Positions 26,901 to 38,875 of a DNA stretch of 64,000 nucleotides are shown piece by piece. The first letter of the stretch is position 1. Every line of letters begins with the position of its first letter. Origin of the DNA: Dermatophagoides farinae (taxonomy: Eukaryota; Arthropoda; Arachnida; Sarcoptiformes; Pyroglyphidae); contig NC_134682.1 in the NCBI RefSeq assembly GCF_024713945.1, positions 4,937,001 through 5,001,000 on the forward strand. Direction: 5' to 3'. Both the position numbers and the translations under genes were made by a program. The notes beneath the pieces are model-generated. The model was not told the origin of the DNA, searched no databases, and worked only from the letters and a program-made list of their open reading frames with translations.

Positions 26901-29691
26901 ACACGCACAACAACAGAAAAAAAAATAGTGTTGACCTGAAATTATTTTCCATATACGTTTGCACTTGCACACATACACATAGAATTCATGTTTAAAATTA
27001 CATTGTATGTGTGTGTGTGTGTGTGACAAATGTAGAAAAAAAAGAGAAAAGTATCTTTTTTGATCGCTGTATATGTGTGTTTTGTGTGTGTGTGAGAATA
27101 TCAATTAAAACATCTAATGATTATGATGAGTTTTTTTCTTTCTTTCTCTCTCTCTGTCTCTCGTTGTCATCAGGCGTCATTGTACAATTCTCACTCATTT
27201 ATTCACTCTCTTTTTTTGTGATTGCAGGCACAATAAAATGACAAAAAAAAAACTTTATTTCCAATTCCATCGTCATCATTTTCATCTGGAATTTAGAATC
27301 TAGATTGATGTTGACATGTTGGTTGTTCCAAGAGTAGACTGGTGAAATAAAAAGAAAAAAAATCCATTTCTCATTCTTTGATGAATCATATTGAAATTGC
27401 CGAAAAAAATATCATCATCAAGTTTTCGGAATAATAACCGTTATGTTTCATTACACGCACACACACACACATTTACCGATGCTGAAAAGTTTTCGTGATA
27501 CCACGGCAATGTATTGTTTCCAATTTTTTTTCATTTCGATTCACTTTGATGATGATGAACAGACATTATTTTAATGGGTGGCCATTGTTTTTTTTTGTCC
27601 TTCACTTTGATTTTGTATTTCTGTTGATTGGTTCGTTTTTTTCTTTCTTTTTTTTGAAATTAACGCACCTTTTTAAATGGCTTTCGAGCGTCGATTATTA
27701 CCATTATTACCGTTGATATTCGTCGTTTTGGCACTTTGGATAAATGGAAATTATATTGCGCCCTTTCATTGTCGAGTAACGACAACAATGATAATTGGTA
27801 GTGACCCGGTCCAGGATCCGGTTTGGTTTATTTCGATCTGGGCTCATTATTATTATTATTATTATGATCCATTTTGTGTGATGAAATCTTTCAAAATTGT
27901 ATTTCTCAGATGTTTTTTCCAGTGACTGAGAAAAAAGAAAAAAAGAATCAAAATCGCCTCTTTAGATTTTTTTTCTTATGTTTGATTTATTAATTTCTTT
28001 GAGTGGAAATTGCGTATGAATCATCTGGTTTTTTGGGATTTTTTTTCTTGTTTTGTGTTGTTTTTGGTTCAATAAGTTCAACAAGGTTTTTTCTATCCAT
28101 TCGATGATCATCATACACATGGATTTCTTGTATTTGATGATTGTTACCGGAACAAATCGAAGAAATTACATTTGAAATTGAAATTACCCAAAATGTTTTG
28201 TTTGAGAAACGCCTATCCGCTGATTTTTTTTTCTTTTTCAAAAAAATGATTACCACACCTACTCGGTTAGGTTTCGTCGGTTGATTTTCAAATTTGATTG
28301 GATTTTTTGTTGTTGGTGTTGTTGAATCTCTTCTTTGTCAAGCCGCTAAAAAATGCACACACATAGAGATTTCACAACGAAGAAGACAGAAGAGATCAAT
28401 CTATCAACGAAAAAAAACAAATAAACAATTGAACAACAACAAAATTGATGATGACAAATCCCAAATACAAAAAAAAATAGACAGAAAGAATAATTTGAAT
28501 TTGATTATTATGCTTGAAAAAGACTAACAAATATTTCCGATTCTATGACGATGGTTACATTTGGAACGCGTTGTTGTTTTGAAACAAAACAACAAGAAAA
28601 GGAGAGAAGAACAAATAAACATCATCAAATCAAATTGATAAATTATTAATTTATACAATGAGTTTTTCTTCATGTCCATCCGTTTTTTTTCCGTTGTTGT
28701 TGTTGTTGTTGTTATTGTTTGGATTCCCGGGATTTTGGAATTTGATTTTCAGAATTGATCTCTTGTTGTTATCTGTTCTTTTTTTTACTTTAGTTTTAGT
28801 TTATTCTCTCGATCGATTGATCGATTCTGATTCGAGGTTGATTTTGTTTTATACATATATTGAATAGAAATGGAAATTGGAAAGATTTATTCTAGGAGAG
28901 AATGGTGACGAGAAAGATGGATAAATTGCAATTGGCAAGATTTATTTATGTTTGTTTTTTTTTCGATTTCGTATCTAGTTGTTGATAATAATATAATAAT
29001 ATTAATGTCTAAATCATGTCCTGTGAATTCGAGAGAAATAGAGTGAAAGATTTCCAGGCTACTTGTTTATGGATGAGTTAGAAGAGAATTAAAATTTGCA
29101 ATCACAATTCTGAGTGCCTGTTTATGTGTGTTTACAATATGTTTGTATGGAAAATGATTATTCCAATGAAGAAGAATGAAGTAGAATCACAACTGATTTA
29201 TTATTTGATCGAATTGAATATTTGTCGCAGTTGTTGTTGTTGTATACCTCGAAAATAAATGAAGAAAATTTCCATTTCCAAATCAAATATTGAACTGGTG
29301 ATGAGAGAGAAAGATAGAGAGCTTAGAAATCAGCAGCAGTTATCGAATTTGATTTGATTCGTTTTACGTCTTAAATTGTAGCAGAAAATACAATAATTTT
29401 ATTGGTTTGATATCGATCAATTGATTGATTTTTTCAAATCATTTTTTCAACCATTCAAAATGTCTCCAATGTCCATCATTTTGGTCATTGTGTTTGTGTG
29501 ACAACATTAACTAATTCGTCAAGGATTCGTTTTTTATTTCACAATTTTTGTTTTCTAATGAAACAAGATTTTCTTGATTCCTGTGGTGAGGGCAAAAAGA
29601 AAAAAAAAACTTTTGGGTGACGATGTTTATGATGATGATTATTTGATTTGAAGAAAGAAAGAAAAAAAAACTTGTTGACACTGCATTCGAT

Positions 29692-29710
29692 ATCAGACTG
29701 CAGGTCTGAT
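29692..29710. promoter_or_regulatory. Inverted repeat ATCAGAC-TGCAG-GTCTGAT
   Basis: Perfect 7-bp arms with a 5-base spacer. It contrasts with the surrounding simple-sequence DNA, so it may be a dimeric binding site. No flanking target-site duplication is evident that would suggest a transposon end. Confidence 0.3.
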
Positions 29711-30712
29711 TATCAATATTTTTTTTTTGAAAACCGTGAATTTTTTTGTTGTTTCCAAAAGAAAAAAAAAACGAAATGAAAGAGTTAAATGAAAGCCGGG
29801 TGAAAAATCCATCTATCAAGCAAAATCCTTAATCAACCGTTTTTTTTATTTTATCGTTTTTTTTTGCTTCGATTTGAAAAGATTTTTTGAACCAAATGTC
29901 AAATAAAAAAAAAAGAAACGAAACGATCATCATCGTCAACAAAATGTCAGCGACCTTCCAATGATTTCATTTTCGTTGTCGTTGTTGTTTTTTTATCTTA
30001 ATTTTTTTTTTATTTCTTTTCATCATCATTGGTCAAGATTGATATTCTTTTTGTTGTTTTTTTTCTTTTTTTGGTTGTTTGTTTTTACCCTTTTTTACGA
30101 TTTTTCATCGATAAATTTAAAGATTATTTTTTCTCCATTTTATTTGATTTTTTTTGTGGTTTTTTTTTCTTTCTTTCTATGACGATTCTCGTTTTGTCAT
30201 CGTTATCATTTGCGCGATGAAGGGGAGAATTTTTTTTTTGTTTGAAAAAAATAAGATTGATGAATGAATTTCAATGGACAAGATTCAGTGATGTAAAAAG
30301 TTTTTGGCTCATTTGATGATTGGGTTAAGAATTTTTTTGCATCACTTGTAGGGGAAATTCACTCGATTGATGATGATGATATGACATAAAAAAAAGTTTC
30401 ACCGATCCGGTTATATGTGTATAGAGTTCTGTGGACACACTGTGTGCTGTTTGAATAAAGAGTGAATCAAATTAATTAGCATTTCAATTTTTGTTTTGTT
30501 TTTTTTCGGTCAATCTTTAGCATCAGTAACTTTAATCGATTGGTCACTTTTTTTTCTTTTTTCTTCTTCAGTCAAATGGTTCCAGTTTAGATCGTATTTT
30601 TCGACGCCTGTCTGTTGTGTGTATGTGTGTGTACGTAAATAAATTCAATTAAAATTTATGAACTAATTTCATGGACAATCAAGGAATTTGGAAATAGACA
30701 AATTTTCATCTC

Positions 30713-30713
<1 letters not shown>

Positions 30714-30743
<30 letters not shown>
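30714..30743 (+). repeat. TCA trinucleotide microsatellite, 10 units
   Basis: 30 bases of perfect TCA, representative of the CAT/ATG family that recurs throughout the window. A 13-bp dyad (GATCAG-T-CTGATC, 30756-30768) lies 12 bases downstream. Confidence 0.95.
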
Positions 30744-33700
30744 GCATCACAATCAGATCAGTCTGATCAATATAAATCGAAATCTTTTTTTCGTCAGAAA
30801 ATCTAAATAAATAAAGATTATAATTGATTTATCTTGAAATGTGTGAGCGAAAAAAAAGAGAAAGAAAAAGAAAAGAAAATTTTTCAATCCAAAAAAAACT
30901 AGAGAAAAAACAAAAACACAACCTTGTTGATTATTGCGAAAGATTTATGTTGTTTGTGTGTGTATGTCTTTGTCCAATTAGCAATGGAAAATTGATGGCC
31001 ACCAAGCCTAGCTTAGACTGGTGTATGAAAAAGCAGAAGAAGAAAGCATCACCTTTGATTATCGATGGTTGAAATATGCCAATCTATGTCTGCCAACAAC
31101 AACAACAACAAAAACATCAACAACACTTGTTGATTTCGTATTTTTTTCTGGTAATAGTTGGTGGTGGTGGTGGTAGTTTGTTCTTTCAAGGATGTGTGCA
31201 TAAGGTTAGGTTATGTAATAATAGATATTTTTTTATTTATCGATCATCATTTTCTCTCTCTTTTTTTCGTTTCCATGATGATCACGACAGAAGAAGATTT
31301 ATACTTCAATTTATATTTCAATATGATATTTGGGTTTTTCATTTTCTGTTCGCGTGTCTTTGGAAAAATTGAATAATGATGATGGAGATTATTATTATTA
31401 TTATTATATGGTTCGAAATCTGAGGTGATGACGACTGGCGATGATATCGATATATTGATAAATGATGTATTTTTCGTGTGTATTCAGAACGATGCAAGCA
31501 GTGTGTATCGTGTGTGATTGATGCCTAATTGTTTGGAAATCTGATCGATTTCTATTGATTAACGTATTGTTTTTGTTGAAAGAATACTAATTCTCTTAAT
31601 CTAATGGCCACTACACTCAAAATAATTTATAAAGCCAAGGTATTTGGATCGGTTTTTTTGTGTTTGTTTCACATATTTAAATTCCAAAAAAAAACATTAT
31701 AAATTCATATCAAAGATCATTAGTCATTTTTACACACACACACCCTTCGATGTCTTTTGTACAAATGTCACTGAATGTCAGTGTGTGTGTATGTGTGTGT
31801 GGTTGAGTGTGTGCAGCAGCATACTGAAAATGAAAATTATTATTAAATATGATGATGAATAAATAAAAGTCGATTTATTCAATGGTGTGGGATGATGGTG
31901 GTCGCTACAAAGAGAGAGAATATGCAAAATTTGGCCACACACACACTCACACACATAAACTTGTAAACTGTGTTTTTGGACGGTCGATGAAGAATTTCTC
32001 ATCATCAAATTCAGAATCATTCTTAATGATGATGATGATGACGATGATGGTTGGATATTTTTAGCCTTTCTCTCTTTCTCCTGTCACACCGGTATATAAT
32101 GATTTATATTTTTTATGATTGCGAATTGTTAATGGAGAAAATGTAATGGACACACAATGCGAACAGAAGCGAAAAACATTTTTTTTTTGTGTTTTGAAAA
32201 GCGAAAAAAAATCATTAATTAAAAGGTGTCACAATGATCATCAATGTGCTTGTAGTTGTTTTTTTTTCATTTGACAAAATATTCATTTGTTTTTTGCGTT
32301 TCTAGCTATCATTATTTAGATGATTTGAAAATCCATTTTCGGTCGTCATGTCTACCAACACCAAGATATGTATACAATGGGCATAGTTGATTTTGTTTTG
32401 TTTTTCCATGTTTTTTTTTGACGGCCGGCTGCTTTACACTATGGCTACTACTTTAATTCTAACATCACAAACAACAACAACAACAACAGAAAAAGAATTA
32501 TCTTGAACAATTATTATCCATCACCTGAAATGAATTTGTTTTTGAGTATGTAAAAATGAAAATAAACTTGGAAATAGAATCATAGTAGTAAAAAAAACAA
32601 CTTACTTCCAGGAACATCAACAAAAAGTGTGTTTAAATCATTAGCATATTTTTTGTTGTTGTTGTTTTTGATCTTGAAATTTTTTTCTCTATCTCATTCA
32701 ATGGTTGCCAGTTGACATTTCATAATTTCTAATATTTTTTTTGTTGTTGTTTTTCATTGTAATTTTCTATTGTCTTTTTTTCCTTCTGCTGTTTGTTGAA
32801 AAAAAAAACAAAAAAATTTAATTTCCATTGAAAATTGTCTCGTCACACAGCGAACTGTGATTTTTGGGACAATTCGTAAGAAAGAAATTATCATCTTGTT
32901 GATCATGATGATGATTATTACTACGATGATGATGATCATAAAATTTTTTTTTTTTTAAACTAAACCTCGAATAATGATAATGGATCTTTTGGTGCTTGTT
33001 GTTGTTGTAAAAAACATAACCAAAAATAAAAATAAAATAAATTTTTTCTTCGGTTGAACCAACCTAAACAATAGTAGTGATTATGATGATGGCATGACCA
33101 TTATCATCTTGTTATATATTTTTTTTTTCACCACTTGTTGCTTTATGGCATTTTTTGGCTTGATTTTTGTCTCTCTCTCTCTCTCTCTCTCTTTGTCTGT
33201 TTCAGTGTTTATGTTGGTAATATATCCATCAACAAGTCGTAATGTATTTAATAATAATCATATTGTAAAATTTATACAGAAAAAAATGAGATTTTTTACG
33301 ATTTTAAAACGAATGAATGCATTGCACCATGTGTGATGGGTTAAAACCAGTGATAATGACGATTCCAATTGAAAATCATTGAATTTCAATAGTGATTCTA
33401 TGATTAATTTGTTTTTTTTGTTAATCCTTCATATATTTTTCGGCCTCCATTTGCTTTTTTTTCTCATATGAATCATCATCAGCAAAACAAAATTCAAACT
33501 TATTGGCATTGAGAAATTGGCAAACAAAAAATGAAAGAAAAAACTAAAACAATCCATTTTTGTTTTAGTTAGTTGTTTATAAGCAACATTAACAACAACA
33601 ACAACAACAACAGGAACCGGCTTGATGAATAGCACATATCCATTGCAATAAGTAATGTGGACAACAAATATCTTTACATTGATGTCGATGATGATGATGA

Positions 33701-36700
33701 TGATGATCGATGGACCGTGTCCCTATAATTATTATTTTGTCAAGTATAGAATATGTTGTTATAATAATAATGATCATCATCATCATCACAATCTTTTTTT
33801 CTTTGGTGTCCTGGATGAATTATATTCATTTTTTGTTAGTTATGTAAGAATCATAATCATCATCATAGTCATAATAATAACCGGCCATCGGCATGTATTC
33901 ATTTTTTTTTTCATTTCATTTATTGTGCCTTACGGCTTTAATAATACTTTGTTGCTAATGAAATGTATGATGTCTATGTTGTATATTTCAGACTGAAAAC
34001 ATGATGATCATCGCTACTTGCTTGGTTGGTTTGTTGGTCAAACATGGATGATAATAGTTTTGTCTTTCTATCTGTTTGTATTTGTTTTTATTGCTAAATT
34101 ATAAAATTCCATTTGTCATTTTCATTTTTGTCATTTTGTCTACGTGTGTCACCCAAAATGGTCTTTTGTTTTTTTCAATTTTTTTTTATTAGAATAAAAT
34201 TGAATTTTTCTTTGCTTTTCCTAACTTGATGATGATGATGATGATGAATCTTTTCACTTTAGGTCAATTTACCATCATGAAATTTTTTTTCATTATAGCC
34301 AGAAAAAAATGAATTACCCGAATGAGGCATCCCGGTGTCATCAGCCAACCAACGAACAAACCAATTTTCATATTTGCTACTGTTTTTGTAGCTGTTTGCG
34401 TTTGTTGAATGATTATCACCAGAAATGATGTATGATTTTTACTGGGGTGGAAGCGAAGAAATAAAAAAAAGCTAAACGAACAAAAATCAGCAGGAGGTTC
34501 TTTATTTTTATTTTTTTTTCGCCGGCAGAAACCAGAGAATGTAGAGAGAGAGAGGAAAAAATTACAAGCCGGTTATATATAATAACCCTAGGATCACAAC
34601 AGTGCAGATCTTTGATGGATTTCCTTCCCCTCACACACACACACACACACTTTATTCCTTTCTATTCGATTCGGTAAAATGAGCAAAACGAATTTCAACA
34701 CAAAATGAACATTGGAAATCCGAATGTTTTGTCACACACAATACTAGAAGCTAGTTTTCTTCCTCTTTGACAAATGAAGAGCAAAAAAAAAATATTATTA
34801 TCTTATCTTGTGATAAACGATATCGGCAAAACGGAACGACTGATGATTTTTTCTTTCATCCGGTATTTTTTCCCTGGTTTGTGATATTTATCATTTTGTT
34901 GCGAAATTTTTTCCATTGATGTTGATGATGATGATACCCGGGTTTTGATGACATATATTCATATATTCATTCGTCGTATGTATAATATTTGGCTGTCATT
35001 AATTGTCTTTTATTCCTTTTCTCTATTCGTCTTTGTAGAGGCGAAAATCTTTGTTTCATTTGTTTTTTCAAATAAAAACCAGTTTTCAGGAATGTTTCTG
35101 GTTTGTAAAAATGATTATGCAAAAAATGTATTGACTATATTCATGGATTCTTTTTTTTTGTCAGTGAATGGAATCTAATCTGTAGATTCCATTAGAAAAC
35201 TATTGTTTGTCTCTGCGTGTGTGTGTGTGTGTATGAATTCTAATCTCTGCTAATACACGCGCACACACGGTATTAGCATATATTATTTTTGTGACAATTA
35301 GTTTCATCATCATCACTAGGTCCAATGAATCATTGTTTTGTTATTTTCAAAAAAAAATTACAAATTTTGTTTCATTGTTTCACACACATATAATACATCA
35401 GATCGGATTTAAAGATCTTTTTTTTGGTAAATTACCATTCACCATCATCATCATCATCCAGATGGATTTAGAATCTTTTTTTTCATTGGCTTTGTTGTTG
35501 TTATTGCCCCGTTGAACAGATAATTAGTTTTTTTTTCTTAATCCAAATGGCTTGTTATTTTGTTTGTTGGTTGGTTCGTATGTTGTTGCTCGGTCGGTAT
35601 GTTAGGTATTTGTCATCATCATCATCATCATCATGATGATCATCAATGTATTACATAATAACCGACTATATGAAAATTGTCCTTTTGTTTCTATTGTCTC
35701 TTTTTTGTTTGCTACTGCAAATCTTTGTTTCATTGTTTTTTCTTTGCATTGCCTTTACTCGTCGCCTATGATGATAATGATGATTTTTGAATGTTATGCA
35801 TGTTTTTTTTGTTTCGTTAATCATTTTTTTCTGGTTGCATTTTTATTTTTTCTTGTTGTTGTTGATTTCTTTTATACAAAATGACAGAAATGTGGCCTGA
35901 AATATGAATGAATGAAATGAACAATTTTTTTTGTGTGTCGTTGTGCATAACGAGAGAGAGAGAGAGAGAGATTATCCATAAAAAGAAACGATGATGATAA
36001 TGACCACGAACAAAACCGAAAAGAAAAAAAACAAATCTTGATGATGGTGATGATCATCATCATAAGGGATAAGGATAATCAACATCAAATGATGATAATG
36101 ATGATGATAAAAAATGATACAACACGACAACACAAGTAAGCGGCTAGTAGAATAATTTTTTTTTGTTTTGGTCAATTTTTTTTTGAAGAAAATTTTTTTT
36201 TTCATTAGTTCATGATGATGAAGATCATTATTGTTGAAGAATTTACTTTGTCTGATGATAATTTTATTTAATTTTTTTTTTTGAAAAAAATTTTTAACAA
36301 AATTCGTTCGATCCATTATTTTTTTATTTTTTTTGTTTTGTTTTTGTTAATCACCATCATCAGTTTTCATTCATCTTTGTTTATTTATCTTTGAGATGAG
36401 AAAAGTAGATTATTAGATTGGATTCTTTTTTTCAGAAAAAAGCAACAACAACAACATCCTCATGATAATAATAATAATCGATATAAATCATACTTGAAAA
36501 CATATCTCTTGAAAACATCATCGACACATCTCATTAACATTATCATAATGATAGAGGTGATAGGTGAATTCCGTGAATCCGTGAATTGGTAATTTTCATA
36601 TGTCGATTATACATATGTATGGGGTGCTATGTTTGTGAACAATGAATGAATGATATGGATTCACCAACATTAAAAAATGCCGGTCAATGAAAATGCAATG

Positions 36701-37594
36701 TTCGTTCGTTGTGTTTATTATTAATGGATACAAACAAAAAAATTTTTTTTTCACACCACCATTATGCATCAATGATGTATATTTTATGCAAAACAAAAAG
36801 ACGAAGAAACGATTTTTTTTTTGGTAGACAAAAAGGTGTTTATAAATCAAAATGATTTTTTTTGACGCAAAAAAAAACGATGAAAAACAAAAAAAAAAAA
36901 TAAAAAATTCAAATTGAAAAATTGCAATTTGATCTGGCCAATCGTTATTAATCCCTTGATTTGAATTGATAAGACGACAGACGAATAATGATGATGATGA
37001 TGATGACCAAATTAGACTGGTTTGTTTTTTTTTATTCATTTCGCAAGAAATAAATAAATCACCATCGGTCAATGGCGAAGATGTGTTATCTGGATTTTAA
37101 ATTTTTTTCTTTTTTCTGTTCTGAATGAATACTTCTCATTAGTTCAGAATGATGAGCTTAATCAACAATGTTGATCTGAATTTATCTCTCTGCGTGTGTG
37201 TGTGTGTGAAATGTTCAACATTTTTTTTCTTTTGCTTGGTGAATAATTTGTTTTGCTTAATTTTCGACATTTAACTTGTCAAAACGGAAGAGGTGTTTAT
37301 GTGTATGGAAATCATTTGGCGGATTGAAGAATTGAGGATTGGCCATCTTTCACTTTGTCTTTCAAATTGAGATGTTTCAAAGAAGAAAAATCCAAGATTT
37401 GATTGCCGGATAATTTCATCGAAATTTAACCGTATTGTTTCTCATTCATTTATTGCGTAAAATTTGATTTGTAATGGCCTTTGTTTGTTTCGATTTGATT
37501 GTATATAATAAATAAATAATTGGCCATGACTAATTTTGTAACAGAAAAAAACAGGAACTTTTAGATTTTCTTTTCTTTTTTCTTTTTTTTTAGT

Positions 37595-37903
37595 TCGTTG
37601 CCAGTTTCATGCCATTTACCTGGCTGTGTGTTTAATCAATCAATTTTTATTCTTCTTTCAAATCTAAGCTTGAATGATTATTCGTACGACGATGATGAAC
37701 ATTATCGTTTGAAATGGTCAAAGAATTTTCCGTTTCGTTTCTCATTCTGTTTGATTCGATTATTTGGAATTTTAATGTTTTTTTTTCTTTGCAAAATTGC
37801 TAAAACAATTTTTTTCTTCTACATCGTTTATCACACACACACACACATACACATACACGGTAATTGTTTTTTTTTATTTTGTATCATATCACAATGTATG
37901 TGA
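37595..37903 (+). CDS. Candidate exon after a strong acceptor
   Basis: A long pyrimidine run ends in TTTTTTTTTAG near 37594. The frame that follows is open for about 102 codons: LPVSCHLPGCVFNQSIFILL, then SNLSLNDYSYDDDEHYRLKW, then a hydrophobic stretch. Its last part translates a CA microsatellite (HTHTHIHIH), so coding could extend only as far as about residue 70. I see no clear donor there. It is unrecognised. The Cys/Asn-rich start could be extracellular and the hydrophobic end a membrane segment. T-rich DNA makes this weak. Confidence 0.13.
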   Translation, partial: SLPVSCHLPGCVFNQSIFILLSNLSLNDYSYDDDEHYRLKWSKNFPFRFSFCLIRLFGILMFFFLCKIAKTIFFFYIVYHTHTHIHIHGNCFFLFCIISQCM

Positions 37904-38245
37904 ATGAATCATTATTTTTTTGAAAAACAACAACAACAACAACAACGATGGACAACTTATTCACCAAGGATAAGATGTGATTATATAATGATCATGACGA
38001 TCATTTTACGATGAAATGGATTGGGTGGGATTCGTTATTTCGTTCATTTCTAATACAAAATTGTTGTTTTTCTGATCAGAAAAAAAAAGATTTTGAAAGA
38101 AAAATAAGCAGATTTAATTCGTTATGCCCTGTCGGTCGATCGGACGTTAGTTTTTGTTTTTTTTTCGTTTTATCTCGAGATTTTTTTTCTAGTTGAACAA
38201 AATTGTTACATCATAATTCACGCATTGATGATTGTTGTGTTGTGA

Positions 38246-38875
38246 GTGAGCAAACAAACAAATTTTGAAATTTGTGCCATTGTTATTCAATTATTATTTT
38301 TTTGTTTGAATTTAGCTAGCTGTCCATCAAACTTTTGGGCCAAATTAAGACATTATTATTTTATACGCTCTCTTCATTCACAATGTAAATGTATCGATTA
38401 TCTTTTGATATCGAAAAAATCAAAGTGTGTCTGGTTTTCCAATAGTTTACCGGTGACTGAAATTTTTGTTTTATCGGCTCATTTTCTTCTGGTTTTTTTT
38501 TGTTCTGATCACAATTTTGGGTGTTGGCAACAAACAACAGTGAAAAAAAACCGACAAACTTTTTGCTTTTTATGTGTTTCCTTCCCATATCGTGTGTGTG
38601 TGTGTGTCTATGTGTTTCCTTCCGGTTATGACAGTTTTATTTTCTTGGCTTTCATTAACCATTTTGTTGTTGTTGATGAGCTTAAATTCTTTCGAGCTTT
38701 CTTTGTGTCGATTCTATTCCATTCTAATTTCTGGATCAATTTCTTTTCTATTGACGTTGACGATGATGATGATCGGTTTCTTTTTTTTTTTTTTTTTTTT
38801 TTTTGCTTTCAAACACATTATAATGTAAATGGTAGAGAGAAAAGAAAATTTCCATTTTTTATGTTGTTTCAATGA
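38246..38875 (+). CDS. Longest open frame outside the main exon; doubtful
   Basis: 209 codons without a stop and without an ATG start. The strand is T-rich, which depletes stop codons, and the frame translates a GT microsatellite (CVCVCV) and a 24-base T-run (Phe8). These argue against coding. A piece following TTTGAATTTAG near 38320 (ASCPSNFWAKLRHYYFIRSL) reads better. The - strand carries its own ATG-started 75-codon frame (38588-38361, MGRKHIKSKKFVGFFSLLFV start) that resembles a small secreted protein. I list the interval so that both can be checked; neither is supported by homology. Confidence 0.1.
   Translation: MSKQTNFEICAIVIQLLFFCLNLASCPSNFWAKLRHYYFIRSLHSQCKCIDYLLISKKSKCVWFSNSLPVTEIFVLSAHFLLVFFCSDHNFGCWQQTTVKKNRQTFCFLCVSFPYRVCVCVYVFPSGYDSFIFLAFINHFVVVDELKFFRAFFVSILFHSNFWINFFSIDVDDDDDRFLFFFFFFFCFQTHYNVNGREKRKFPFFMLFQ
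38781..38804 (+). repeat. Poly-T run, 24 bases
   Basis: Homopolymer of 24 T. Read on the - strand it is poly-A, but no retroelement body or target duplication is evident beside it. Confidence 0.95.

Larger units (their letters stand above)
23945..38245. other. Long repeat-peppered non-coding stretch
   Basis: No gene I can defend in 14 kb. Contents: T-runs at about 24224-24239 and 24269-24286, GT at about 24906-24924, CA at about 26071-26098, CAT at 30714-30743, CTCT near 33173-33192 and many CAT/ATG blocks. Two strong-looking acceptors occur (27216-27227 region TTTTTTTGTGATTGCAG, and TTCTTTTTTTTTAG near 37592), each followed by short or membrane-like frames. A - strand frame at 27990-28256 reads hydrophilic but has an A-rich origin. 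Confidence 0.5.

Noticed and set aside
27211-27300. Strong acceptor TTTTTTTGTGATTGCAG
   Set aside because: Only the frame needing two preceding bases stays open, and for about 23 codons of Lys/His-rich sequence. No upstream exon matches.
36596-37072. 158-codon - strand frame
   Set aside because: Starts at TTG and reads through ATG repeats (Ser6) and A/T runs (Phe clusters). The length is about the most chance allows, and no splice or family support was found.
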